A DNA stretch of 64,000 nt from Marinobacter sp. S0848L (GTDB taxonomy: Bacteria > Pseudomonadota > Gammaproteobacteria > Pseudomonadales > Oleiphilaceae), in assembly GCF_023016065.1 (NCBI RefSeq), contig NZ_JALKAQ010000014.1, positions 1 to 64,000 on the forward strand. The letters are read 5' to 3'. How positions within the stretch are numbered: position 1 is the first letter of the stretch; every line of letters begins with the position of its first letter. A program made the translations under genes and the position numbers. Positions 17,541 through 25,720 of this stretch are shown here, one piece after another. The notes under the pieces are model-generated. The model saw only the letters and a list, made by a program, of their open reading frames with translations. It was not told where the DNA came from and did no database searches.

Positions 17541-19145
17541 TCAATCCAGTAGCGTGGTCGGGTTCAGGCGTTTATCCGGGTCGAAGCTGGTCGTCAGTGC
17601 CCGGATAGCTTGCATTCCCAGCTCACCTTTCTCTACTGGCATGAAGGGCGCGTGGTCTTTACCAACGCCGTGCTGGTGGCTGATGGTGCCGCCGTTACGA
17701 ACGATGATTTCAGACGTGGTGTTTTTTAGGTGCTTCCAGCGCTCAAGGGTCTCGGCGTAGGTGTCGGCAACCCGGAACACGTAAGTGGTGTAGATTGAAC
17801 AGCCCTGGCTGTAAAAATGAGACAGGTGGGTAAAGACGTGACACTTCTCTTGCTTATCCTCAAGGCCGGTACGCAAGCTGGTTTCCATCTTTTCCAACAA
17901 GCTATCAACGTTGTCCCAATCCGTTGCTGTTTCCAGCGTATCCACGGCGTAGCCCATCTGCCAGAGCGCTTCGCGAAGGTACGGCATGGTAAAGCGCTTT
18001 TCAGCCCACTTAGAGCCCAGTTTGGTACCGGTGTACACGCCGTCGTGTTCCTTACACACCTTGCGGGCCTGCTTCAGACTTGCCGAAGCCTGATCTTTGG
18101 AGCCGGTCACACCAAAGGTCATCATGCATTTGCCGTCGTCTGCGCCACGAAGTGACAAGAACTTCTCCAAAAGGCTGATCAGGCCCGGGTGCCCGGCCAA
18201 CGCAAGCTGGGTTTCGGTTTCAATGGCGTTGCTAAGACGCAGCATGGACAGCTGAATGCGGTTCTGAACTAACGCTCGTGCCGCTGTCCGGGCTTTGTCC
18301 CAATTCGGAAAGAACACAACATGGAAGCGCTCGTGTTCCGGCAAACGAGTAACACGGGCTTTTACTTCGGTTATCAAACCGAGGCGGCCTTCCGAACCCA
18401 ATATCATTTCACGAATATCGGGGCCAGCGCTCGAGGCAGGAATGGTCGGAATTTCCAGTGTTCCCTGAAGTGTTTCAATGCGACCACCCGCGAATAGCTG
18501 CTCGATGCGGCCGTAACGCAGTGACTGTTGGCCACTGGAGCGGGAAGCAACCCAGCCTCCAATCGTGGATAGCTCGAAAGACTGTGGGAAATGCCCCAAC
18601 GTGTATCCGTGTGCGCGAAGTTGCGATTCAACCAGCGGGCCCGGGGTTCCTGCACCGAAAGTGGCCAACTGGCTTTCGCGATCTAGGTCAATCAGGTGGT
18701 TCATATTGGCGAGGCTGACCGTAAGCACAGGCTTGCCCTGGTCAACGGGGTTGATGTGTCCGGCCACGCTGGTGCCGCCTCCGTAGGGAATCAGGTGAAC
18801 ATCGTGCTCTTGAACATACTTGAGCAGTTTCTGCACCTCGGAGTTAGTGCTGGGCAGGGCGACGCCATCCGGGAAAAGGCCAATTTCTCCGCTGCGCATT
18901 GCCAGCCAATCCGGCAGGCTTTGGCCGCGGGCATGACGTACTCGGGTTTCGGCACTGGTATCAATAAGATCGCTCAAACCATCCACAGACGGTAGGCGGG
19001 AATCAGGAACTTTGGCGCACACTTCTTCCAGCGTGCAATCGCTCAGTGCGCTGGCCTGCCCGATACGTTCAGCCAGAAAATCCTGACCACCCTCCGGGAT
19101 ATCCAGGTTAAATTTATCATCACCCCAACCGTTCCAGCGTCGCAT
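17541..19145 (-). CDS. FAD-binding oxidase related to alkyldihydroxyacetonephosphate synthase
   Basis: 534 aa. An FAD_binding_4 domain (IPYGGGTSVAGH near residue 120; SIGGW-type flavin loop STIGGWVASRSSGQQS near 205) precedes a C-terminal oxidase domain. The characteristic AGPS features are RRWNGWGDDKF at the N-terminus, the RYGRIEQLFAG segment, and the ISHQHGVGKDH motif near the C-terminus, equivalent to the SHHHGVG active-site loop of AGPS. AGPS swaps the acyl chain of acyl-DHAP for a fatty alcohol, the first committed ether-lipid step. D-lactate/glycolate oxidases are the alternative family, but the motif set favours AGPS. First gene of the operon with glpD and an FGGY kinase. Confidence 0.85.
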   Translation of the reverse strand: MRRWNGWGDDKFNLDIPEGGQDFLAERIGQASALSDCTLEEVCAKVPDSRLPSVDGLSDLIDTSAETRVRHARGQSLPDWLAMRSGEIGLFPDGVALPSTNSEVQKLLKYVQEHDVHLIPYGGGTSVAGHINPVDQGKPVLTVSLANMNHLIDLDRESQLATFGAGTPGPLVESQLRAHGYTLGHFPQSFELSTIGGWVASRSSGQQSLRYGRIEQLFAGGRIETLQGTLEIPTIPASSAGPDIREMILGSEGRLGLITEVKARVTRLPEHERFHVVFFPNWDKARTAARALVQNRIQLSMLRLSNAIETETQLALAGHPGLISLLEKFLSLRGADDGKCMMTFGVTGSKDQASASLKQARKVCKEHDGVYTGTKLGSKWAEKRFTMPYLREALWQMGYAVDTLETATDWDNVDSLLEKMETSLRTGLEDKQEKCHVFTHLSHFYSQGCSIYTTYVFRVADTYAETLERWKHLKNTTSEIIVRNGGTISHQHGVGKDHAPFMPVEKGELGMQAIRALTTSFDPDKRLNPTTLLD

Positions 19146-19220
19146 GTATGCCTACTCCATTATTTGTAAGTTAGCGGCATTCTATAGAGTGGTGGGTAAA
19201 TGTGTGTGTCGGTGTGCGAC

Positions 19221-19288
19221 AAGGGGACTGTCATTTTGCGACAGATGGCGTAAAAGGGGACTGTCATTTTGCGACAGATGGCGTAAAA
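19221..19288. repeat. Tandem 33-base direct repeat, operator-like
   Basis: Two exact copies of a 33-base unit (19221-19253 and 19254-19286, with identity continuing to 19288). Each carries the inverted repeat CTGTC-ATTTTGC-GACAG. It lies 76-143 bases upstream of the AGPS-like operon and just before the LapG-like gene's stop. The TGTC-N7-GACA symmetry in tandem suits a regulator binding two helical faces. An extragenic palindromic repeat is the alternative. Confidence 0.8.
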
Positions 19289-19295
19289 AGATGGT

Positions 19296-19955
19296 TCAGG
19301 GGGCTAAAGCACTGTTCAGTCGTTCGTTCAGATCTTGCCAGCGTTCGAGTTTTTTGGCGTCGCCAATTCGGGATCTGTTTCCGGATTCTTTATTGAGCCA
19401 AAGGCCGTCGCCATTAAAGCTGTAAACGGGTTCTAAATCAGTGCGTTGGCTCGCAGGCTTCATCTCATTTATAAGATTATCGAGTACTAAAGGATCCGAG
19501 CTCGGCGTTTCGTACCACGCAAGCACCATGTGCGCTTGATTCAACTCCAAGGCTTTAACGTAGACGATTCGAAGCTGCTCATCAGGCACGCCCATGGCAC
19601 GTAAGGTCAGATACTTGGCGATCGAAAAATCTTCGCAGTCGCCGCCGTTCGTTGTGAGTAGTTCTATGGGGGTTGCCCAATAGTCTTCTTCGCCCCAATG
19701 CCGAATATCACTGATGAACCGAACCCTGTTGAAGAATGAGTTTACCAGTTTAAGCTGACGATCCACGGGCGCATTGGATGCAAGAGCGTGCAGTCGTTGC
19801 CAGTTTTCCAGACGTTGGTGGGCTTCTTGTCCAAAATCCTTGAGTACGTAGTTCATCAGCTGGTCGCTGAGCTCTAGCGCACTCGCGAAGGCCACTGCTA
19901 ACAGTAAAGGCAGGATGAGGGAACGGCGGGGGCGAAAGAGGGCGGCCGTTTCCAT
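19296..19955 (-). CDS. Transglutaminase-like periplasmic cysteine protease (LapG family)
   Basis: 219 aa. An N-terminal hydrophobic segment (residues 10-27) serves as signal or anchor. The bacterial transglutaminase-like cysteine protease triad is complete: C107 in GGDCEDF, H142 in QAHMVL and D159 in LDNL, with nearly the spacing seen in Pseudomonas LapG. LapG cleaves the periplasmic end of a giant surface adhesin to release biofilm cells, under control of the c-di-GMP receptor LapD. No lapD or adhesin gene is in the window. It lies 8 bases after gspC on the same strand, so it is probably cotranscribed with a secretion gene, an unusual partner. Confidence 0.87.
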   Translation of the reverse strand: METAALFRPRRSLILPLLLAVAFASALELSDQLMNYVLKDFGQEAHQRLENWQRLHALASNAPVDRQLKLVNSFFNRVRFISDIRHWGEEDYWATPIELLTTNGGDCEDFSIAKYLTLRAMGVPDEQLRIVYVKALELNQAHMVLAWYETPSSDPLVLDNLINEMKPASQRTDLEPVYSFNGDGLWLNKESGNRSRIGDAKKLERWQDLNERLNSALAP

Positions 19956-19963
19956 GGTGAGCC

Positions 19964-20626
19964 TCAGTTATTATTCCGGAGCCGTTGACGTAATTGCTCA
20001 AGGCGTTTTCGGATTTCTTCACGCCGTTGTTGCTGGCTGGTTGATTGTGGGTCAGGTGAGTTTTGTTGCGTTTGTGCTTGCCGTTGGGTGGGCGGTGACG
20101 TGGTTCGTTGGTTTGGTTCGGTGCCAGCCATGAACACACCCGTAGTTTTTTCGTTCTCGGGGAAGTACAGGTTTTCAAGCTTGCCTTGGCGTTCAATGAT
20201 CACCCGGTTCGGAAACACGGTTCGAAGGGTTGCATTGCCGGGAAGTGGCTTGCCAACCAGATAGGCTTCGGTATTACCCTTATCATCTTCGATCAATGCG
20301 CTGCCCGGAAATTCTCCGTCGGCAGCCAAAACGCCCCTTAGGAAGAGTCTTAGATTGGTTTCTGGCAGATTTTCGGTGTTTTCGCTCGGTGATTCGGCGC
20401 TGTCGGACGGGCTCCCGAACATGGCAAGGCTGGCCAAATCCACCTGCGGAACGTTGTCTTTCGACTTGTTGGCAGAGTCGATTGCCTGGCTTGGCTCAGG
20501 TATCGATGCCTGTTGCTCGGACTGCCAGAATTGATAGCCCTGCAAAGCGGTAATGCCAACCATGGCCAGCGCAACAGCAATAGTGAGAATAAGTGAGATC
20601 TGTTTCGGTGTGGCTAGCATCAGCAT
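19964..20626 (-). CDS. gspC: Type II secretion inner-membrane protein GspC
   Basis: 220 aa. Short cytoplasmic N-terminus, one membrane segment (about residues 10-30), then a Pro/Ser/Glu-rich linker. The homology-region domain spans about residues 65-160 (LRLFLRGVLAADGEFPGSALIED, split by one strand), the part that binds the GspD secretin. Instead of the PDZ domain of classical GspC there is a Gln/Arg-rich tail that should form a coiled coil. Divergent from gspE with a 199-base shared promoter region. The start may be either of two methionines three codons apart. Confidence 0.85.
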   Translation of the reverse strand: MLMLATPKQISLILTIAVALAMVGITALQGYQFWQSEQQASIPEPSQAIDSANKSKDNVPQVDLASLAMFGSPSDSAESPSENTENLPETNLRLFLRGVLAADGEFPGSALIEDDKGNTEAYLVGKPLPGNATLRTVFPNRVIIERQGKLENLYFPENEKTTGVFMAGTEPNQRTTSPPTQRQAQTQQNSPDPQSTSQQQRREEIRKRLEQLRQRLRNNN

Positions 20627-20825
20627 TCCTGAACACGATTGGCGTGAACTTTAAAAAGCCCACAGGTTATCAGACTGAACTTAATTAGTGGCAGTATAGT
20701 GTACAGAGTTGTTTAGTGGTTCCCATTCCTGTGGTAGCCTTTTTGAATGCTGACAATATGACAGGTTGGGGTAACACTGGCCCTATAACAAAAACCAGTG
20801 AACAGACGGATTTAACGAGGGAAAG

Positions 20826-22334
20826 TTGATCACCGAAACCGAAATTCAGCCGCAAGATTCGCCGCTGGGCAGACTCCCGTTCACCTTTGCCAAGCGTAAC
20901 GGCGTAATCCTTACCCGGAACGAACAAGGTGAGCCGGTGATTCTTGTTCGGCCTGGCGCTTCCCACACCGCGCTTGCCGAGGCCAATCGGGTGAGCGGTG
21001 GGCGTGCCCGCTTTTCGACTATCGAGCCCAGCCGATTCGACGAAGCCCTTAATGCTGCCTACCAGAACGATTCCGCTGAAGCGATGCAAATGGTCGAGGG
21101 TATCGGTGATGACATGGACCTGGCCTCGCTGGCCGATTCTGTGCCGGAAACGGAAGACCTTCTGGAACAGGAAGACGACGCTCCAATCATTCGTTTGATC
21201 AACGCGATTTTGACCGAAGCGGTTAAAACCAGCGCCTCGGACGTTCACATCGAAACCTACGAGAAACAGCTGGTCGTTCGTTTCCGCATTGATGGCGTGC
21301 TGCGTGAAGTCGTTCAGCCCAAGCGCGCGCTGGCACCGTTGCTGGTGTCGCGCATTAAGGTTATGGCCAAGCTCGATATTGCCGAGAAACGAATTCCGCA
21401 GGACGGCCGAATTGCATTGCGGGTTGCCGGCAGAGAGGTGGATATTCGAGTGTCGACTATGCCTTCCTCAAGCGGCGAGCGAGTGGTGTTGCGATTACTC
21501 GACAAGCAAGCTGGAGCCATTCGCCTTGAGTCTTTAGGTATGGGCGAAAACGACCTGAAAACGCTGCGCAAGCTGATACATCGCCCTTACGGAATTCTAT
21601 TGGTCACCGGGCCTACCGGCTCGGGTAAGTCCACGTCGCTGTATGCGGGCTTGCAGGAAATTAACGACCGCAGCCGAAATATTCTCACGGTTGAAGACCC
21701 CATCGAGTACAACTTGCCGGGCATTGGCCAAACCCAGGTAAACCAGAAGGTTGATATGACGTTTGCCCGGGGCTTGCGGGCCATTCTTCGCCAAGACCCT
21801 GATGTGGTGATGATTGGTGAGATCCGGGATTTGGAAACCGCGGAAATTGCAGTGCAGGCGAGTTTGACCGGCCACCTGGTTCTGTCCACCTTGCACACCA
21901 ACACGGCCGTTGGTGCGATTACCCGTTTGATGGATATGGGCATTGAGCCCTTCCTGATTTCTTCCAGTTTGGTGGGCATCGTTGCCCAGCGCCTGGTGCG
22001 CGTATTGTGCGACCAATGTCGCGAACCTTACATTCCGACGGAAGAACACTGCGAGTTCCTGCAGCAGGACCCGGCCAATCCCCCCACCATCTTCCGTGCT
22101 AAAGGATGCGAACACTGCAACCAGTTGGGGTATCGCGGTCGGGTGGGTATCTACGAGGTTGTCGAGGTAACCGAAGCCCTGGGAGCCCAGATTCACAAGC
22201 GGGCAGGGGAGCTCGAGCTTGAGCACGAAGCGCGGAAACTCAGCCCCAGTATTCACGCCGACGGCGTTCAGAAAATTCTCGATGGCGTGACCACCGTGGA
22301 AGAAGTACTGCGCGTTACCCACCGGAGCAAATAA
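20826..22334 (+). CDS. gspE: Type II secretion ATPase GspE
   Basis: 502 aa from a TTG start preceded by GAGG. N-terminal N1E/N2E domains occupy about residues 1-210 and a hexameric RecA-like ATPase follows. Walker A GPTGSGKST is at residues 262-270, the Asp box and Walker B lie around DPDVVMIGEIRDLETA, and the His box is STLHTN. A four-cysteine zinc domain (CDQC...CEHC) lies at about 395-440. It powers pseudopilus assembly at the inner membrane. First gene of gspEFGHIJKLM. Confidence 0.97.
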   Translation: MITETEIQPQDSPLGRLPFTFAKRNGVILTRNEQGEPVILVRPGASHTALAEANRVSGGRARFSTIEPSRFDEALNAAYQNDSAEAMQMVEGIGDDMDLASLADSVPETEDLLEQEDDAPIIRLINAILTEAVKTSASDVHIETYEKQLVVRFRIDGVLREVVQPKRALAPLLVSRIKVMAKLDIAEKRIPQDGRIALRVAGREVDIRVSTMPSSSGERVVLRLLDKQAGAIRLESLGMGENDLKTLRKLIHRPYGILLVTGPTGSGKSTSLYAGLQEINDRSRNILTVEDPIEYNLPGIGQTQVNQKVDMTFARGLRAILRQDPDVVMIGEIRDLETAEIAVQASLTGHLVLSTLHTNTAVGAITRLMDMGIEPFLISSSLVGIVAQRLVRVLCDQCREPYIPTEEHCEFLQQDPANPPTIFRAKGCEHCNQLGYRGRVGIYEVVEVTEALGAQIHKRAGELELEHEARKLSPSIHADGVQKILDGVTTVEEVLRVTHRSK

Positions 22335-22337
22335 CCC

Positions 22338-23549
22338 ATGCCAGCATATGAGTTTAAAGCGCTGGACCCGAGGGGCAAGCAAAAGCATGGCGTTGTCGAA
22401 GCGGATGCAGCGAGGGCTGTTCGGCAACAATTGCGGGAGAAAGGACTGACGCCTTTGTCGGTGCAACCGGCGGTTGAAAAACAAGCGCGAAATAATCCAC
22501 TAAGCAGCCGCGGCTCTTTGTCGGCCTCGGATCTGGCGTTGGTAACCCGCCAGCTGGCGACGTTAATTCAATCTGGCATTCCCATCGAGCAGGCACTGAG
22601 CGCGACTGCGCAACAAACCGCGAAACCTCGCATTCGGGGCATGTTAATTGCGATTCGCTCCAAGGTGATGGAAGGTTATACGCTGGCGGATAGCTTCGGG
22701 GAGTTTCCTAAAGCGTTCCCGCGTCTGTATCGTTCGACCGTTGCAGCCGGTGAGCATGCAGGGCATCTGGATCTTGTGCTGAATAGGTTGGCGGATTACA
22801 CCGAAAGCCGCCAGGAAGCTCGGCAGAAAATCCAGCTTGCGGCAATTTATCCGATCATTCTCAGTATCGTTGCTATTTCCATTGTGGTCTTCCTACTGAC
22901 CTACGTGGTGCCAGATATCATCGAAGTGTTCCTTAAGCAGGGCCAGGATCTGCCCGGGCTGACGATGGCCATGCTGGCCGTGTCGGATTTTTTGGGCAGT
23001 TTTGGTGTCTATCTTCTAATACTTCTGGTGATTGGGATCATCGGGTTCCGCGTTGCCTTAACAAAACCGAGATTTAGGTTGAGGTTTCATAAGCAACTTC
23101 TTCATTTACCGATGTTTTCCGGTATGGTGCGTGGCGTGAACACCGCGCGGTACGCCAGTACGCTCAGTATCTTGACCACCAGTGGCGTGCCTCTGGTTGA
23201 GGCCATGCGTATTGCTGGAGAAGTATTATCGAACGATTTTCTTCGACAAGAATTACGGGAAGCGGCTCGCAAGGTAAGCGAGGGTGGTTCGTTGCATCGT
23301 GCTTTGGATCAAACCGGCTATTTTCCCCCGATGATGCTGCATATGATTGCAAGCGGAGAATCCAGTGGTGAACTGGACAGCATGCTGGAGCGAACGGCAC
23401 GAATGCAGGAAAACACGCTGCAATCCAAGATCGCCGCGATTGTTGGCCTGTTTGAACCCATGATGTTGTTGATCATGGGCGTGGTGGTATTGATTATTGT
23501 CCTTGCGATCATGCTGCCGATTCTGAATATGAGTAATCTGGTGGGCTAA
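22338..23549 (+). CDS. gspF: Type II secretion inner-membrane platform protein GspF
   Basis: 403 aa. Two repeated GspF cytoplasmic domains (about residues 70-190 and 270-395) alternate with three membrane segments (about 170-190, 220-240 and 375-400). It forms the membrane platform engaged by GspE. It starts 3 bases after gspE stops. Confidence 0.96.
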   Translation: MPAYEFKALDPRGKQKHGVVEADAARAVRQQLREKGLTPLSVQPAVEKQARNNPLSSRGSLSASDLALVTRQLATLIQSGIPIEQALSATAQQTAKPRIRGMLIAIRSKVMEGYTLADSFGEFPKAFPRLYRSTVAAGEHAGHLDLVLNRLADYTESRQEARQKIQLAAIYPIILSIVAISIVVFLLTYVVPDIIEVFLKQGQDLPGLTMAMLAVSDFLGSFGVYLLILLVIGIIGFRVALTKPRFRLRFHKQLLHLPMFSGMVRGVNTARYASTLSILTTSGVPLVEAMRIAGEVLSNDFLRQELREAARKVSEGGSLHRALDQTGYFPPMMLHMIASGESSGELDSMLERTARMQENTLQSKIAAIVGLFEPMMLLIMGVVVLIIVLAIMLPILNMSNLVG

Positions 23550-23607
23550 CCAGCGCCCACTCACTATCAGACATTCCGAACGATTTAACATTAAGAACCA
23601 CGATTAA

Positions 23608-24075
23608 ATGACGAGTGACATTATGAGCAACAAACTGAACCGCAAACCAACCACAGCAAAAGGCTTCACGCTGATCGAGATCATGGTCGTGATGGTCATA
23701 CTGGGCCTTTTGGTCGCTATTGTGGCGCCCAACATTATGGGGCGGAGTGATCAGGCGAAAGTAACCGTTGCCGAAACCCAATTAAGCAACATTGCCAACG
23801 CACTGGATTTGTATCGTCTTGATAACAGTCATTACCCATCCACCCAGCAAGGACTCGAAGCACTGGTGCGCAAGCCGAGCGGCAGCCCCGAGCCCAAGAA
23901 CTGGAACCCTGACGGTTACCTGAAATCTGTTCCTGAAGACCCCTGGAATAATGAATACCAGTACGTTAGCCCCGGAACTGAAGGTCCCTACGATCTGTAT
24001 TCTTACGGCTCTGACGGCCAGGAAGGCGGTGATGGCGATGCCGCCGACATCAGCGTTTGGAATACCGAGCAGTAA
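23608..24075 (+). CDS. gspG: Major pseudopilin GspG
   Basis: 155 aa from the ATG at 23608; a second in-frame ATG at 23623 is also possible. The class III leader ends at KG/FTLIE, with Glu at +5 and a hydrophobic helix after the prepilin peptidase site. The C-terminal part has the GspG beta-strands and calcium-site region (DPWNNEYQY, GSDGQEGGDGDAADI). It polymerises into the pseudopilus. A 58-base gap separates it from gspF, the largest in the operon. Confidence 0.97.
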   Translation: MTSDIMSNKLNRKPTTAKGFTLIEIMVVMVILGLLVAIVAPNIMGRSDQAKVTVAETQLSNIANALDLYRLDNSHYPSTQQGLEALVRKPSGSPEPKNWNPDGYLKSVPEDPWNNEYQYVSPGTEGPYDLYSYGSDGQEGGDGDAADISVWNTEQ

Positions 24076-24612
24076 TTGACTGTGAACCGCAGGGCAGCCC
24101 ATTCCGGCTTTACGCTGATCGAAATACTGGTTGTCCTGATTATCGTTGGGCTGCTGGCATCGCTTGCCGTTTTTAGCATGGGCGGCAACTCCCAGCAGCG
24201 GGAGCTCGAAAGCCAGGTGCGCGAACTCTACCTGCTTATGCAAACCGCATCGGAGCAAGCCGTCCTTAACAACCTGGAACTGGGTTTACTGCTGGAAGAC
24301 GATGGCTATCAGTTCGTCGCATTCCAGGATGAATCCGGTGAGTGGAAACCCTCCGGAGAGCGGCTTTTCCACCGGCGGTCTCTGCCTGATTGGATGACCC
24401 TTACCCAATTTGTTGAAAGTGATGCCCCACGGCTCACATCAGCGGAGGACAAGCTTCGCCCCACCATTGTGTTTTTCTCCAGCGGAGAAAGCACGCCTTT
24501 CGAAATTGAGTTTACCATCGGAAACGACACCGAGTTGATGCATTCTCTGGCATCAGATGGCGTGTCTCCGCTGGAGTGGCGCCAACCCGGCTCCGAGGAC
24601 GAAGAATGGTAA
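24076..24612 (+). CDS. gspH: Minor pseudopilin GspH
   Basis: 178 aa. Prepilin site SG/FTLIEILVVLII close to the N-terminus, then the GspH/FimT-like beta domain. The start is either TTG at 24076, directly after the gspG stop, or GTG at 24082; both leave a very short leader. GspH joins the tip complex and pseudopilus body. Confidence 0.94.
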   Translation: MTVNRRAAHSGFTLIEILVVLIIVGLLASLAVFSMGGNSQQRELESQVRELYLLMQTASEQAVLNNLELGLLLEDDGYQFVAFQDESGEWKPSGERLFHRRSLPDWMTLTQFVESDAPRLTSAEDKLRPTIVFFSSGESTPFEIEFTIGNDTELMHSLASDGVSPLEWRQPGSEDEEW

Positions 24613-24983
24613 GGCTGCAAAAAGGCTTCACTCTACTGGAAGTGCTTGTTGCGCTGCTGGTGTTCAGCCTCATTGCGACTGCGGCCGCGGAAGTCGGGAG
24701 CCAATACATCTCCAGTTTTGAGCGGGTGAGGGATAAAACACTCGCCGGCTGGATTGCTGAAAATCGCATTAACGAACTGCGTCTTCAGGAAACGTTACCG
24801 AGCACATCAGAAAACTCCACCGACACAGAATTTGGCACTTACCGCTGGCAAGTCACTACGGTTGTGCAAGGCACCGCTGAGCCGACTATGCGACGGGTAG
24901 AGGTGACCGTTGCCAAATACCCCGATCAAAAAAATGATCCTTATCCGGTGCATTCGTTGTCTGCCTTTCTGGGGGAGAAATGA
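24606..24983 (+). CDS. gspI: Minor pseudopilin GspI
   Basis: 125 aa from the ATG at 24606, which overlaps the end of gspH by 7 bases. The short leader MVRLQKG precedes FTLLEVLVALLVFS, as is typical of GspI. A longer frame upstream of this ATG has no family counterpart. GspI nucleates the tip with GspJ and GspK. Confidence 0.94.
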   Translation: MVRLQKGFTLLEVLVALLVFSLIATAAAEVGSQYISSFERVRDKTLAGWIAENRINELRLQETLPSTSENSTDTEFGTYRWQVTTVVQGTAEPTMRRVEVTVAKYPDQKNDPYPVHSLSAFLGEK

Positions 24984-25720
24984 TGCAGCCGAACGGGTTT
25001 GTGCGAGCGCAATCGGGCTTCACCCTGATGGAGATGCTGATCGCCGTGACCATTACAGCAGTCATTGGTTTAGGGGTGTGGCAGGTGGTCAGCAGCGTGG
25101 TGAATTCCAGAGACAGAGTCAATGCATTGGCTGAGCAGTTTGATGGACTGCAGAAAACCATGCTGTTGCTGGAAAGAGACATCACTCAAGTGGTTAACCG
25201 CTCGGCCAGGGATGTGTATGGAGACTTCAAGCCAGCATTAACCGCCAGAGACGATGCATTCGAACTGCTTCTTACCCGGCAGGGTTGGCGCAACCCCTTG
25301 GGATTACGCCGAAGCGGCTTACAACGGGCAGGCTGGGAATACACCGGAACAGAACTTAGGCGCAGGTATTGGCCCGTGGTCGATCAAGGCCAGGACGAAG
25401 ACAGTCGAGACGTTCTGTTGCTGGAAGACGTTAATACGTTCGACATTCGCTTTTTGGATGAAGACGGCAAATGGCACGACACTTGGCCGACCGATCAAAC
25501 CATGGCAGCCGTCGCTCCCGGTCAAAGACCTGTTACACCGCTGCCCATAGGCTTGGAAGTTACCCTTGAGCACGAGCGGTTCGGCGAAGTTGTTCGGTTG
25601 TTTACGCTACCGGATTTCTCGCAGGATCAGGCTCAATCTGTGGTGAATCAGCAGCAAGAAGCCGCTTCCGAAGATGCTGAGGAGAACGCGCAAGAAGGCG
25701 CCGCCGGAGGTGGCACATGA
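24980..25720 (+). CDS. gspJ: Minor pseudopilin GspJ
   Basis: 246 aa. Leader ends SG/FTLMEMLIAVTI. The large C-terminal beta domain is typical of GspJ and ends in a Gln/Glu/Ala-rich, disordered tail. Overlaps gspI by 4 bases (ATGA-type coupling). Part of the I-J-K pseudopilus tip. Confidence 0.94.
   Translation: MMQPNGFVRAQSGFTLMEMLIAVTITAVIGLGVWQVVSSVVNSRDRVNALAEQFDGLQKTMLLLERDITQVVNRSARDVYGDFKPALTARDDAFELLLTRQGWRNPLGLRRSGLQRAGWEYTGTELRRRYWPVVDQGQDEDSRDVLLLEDVNTFDIRFLDEDGKWHDTWPTDQTMAAVAPGQRPVTPLPIGLEVTLEHERFGEVVRLFTLPDFSQDQAQSVVNQQQEAASEDAEENAQEGAAGGGT

Noticed and set aside
19146..19220. Sigma-54 promoter between the tandem repeat and the AGPS operon
   Set aside because: The repeat placement would suit an enhancer-binding activator, but no TGGCAC-N5-TTGC match exists on the minus strand here.
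19221..19288. Tandem repeat as a small CRISPR array
   Set aside because: The two units are contiguous with no unique spacer and there is no cas gene in the window.
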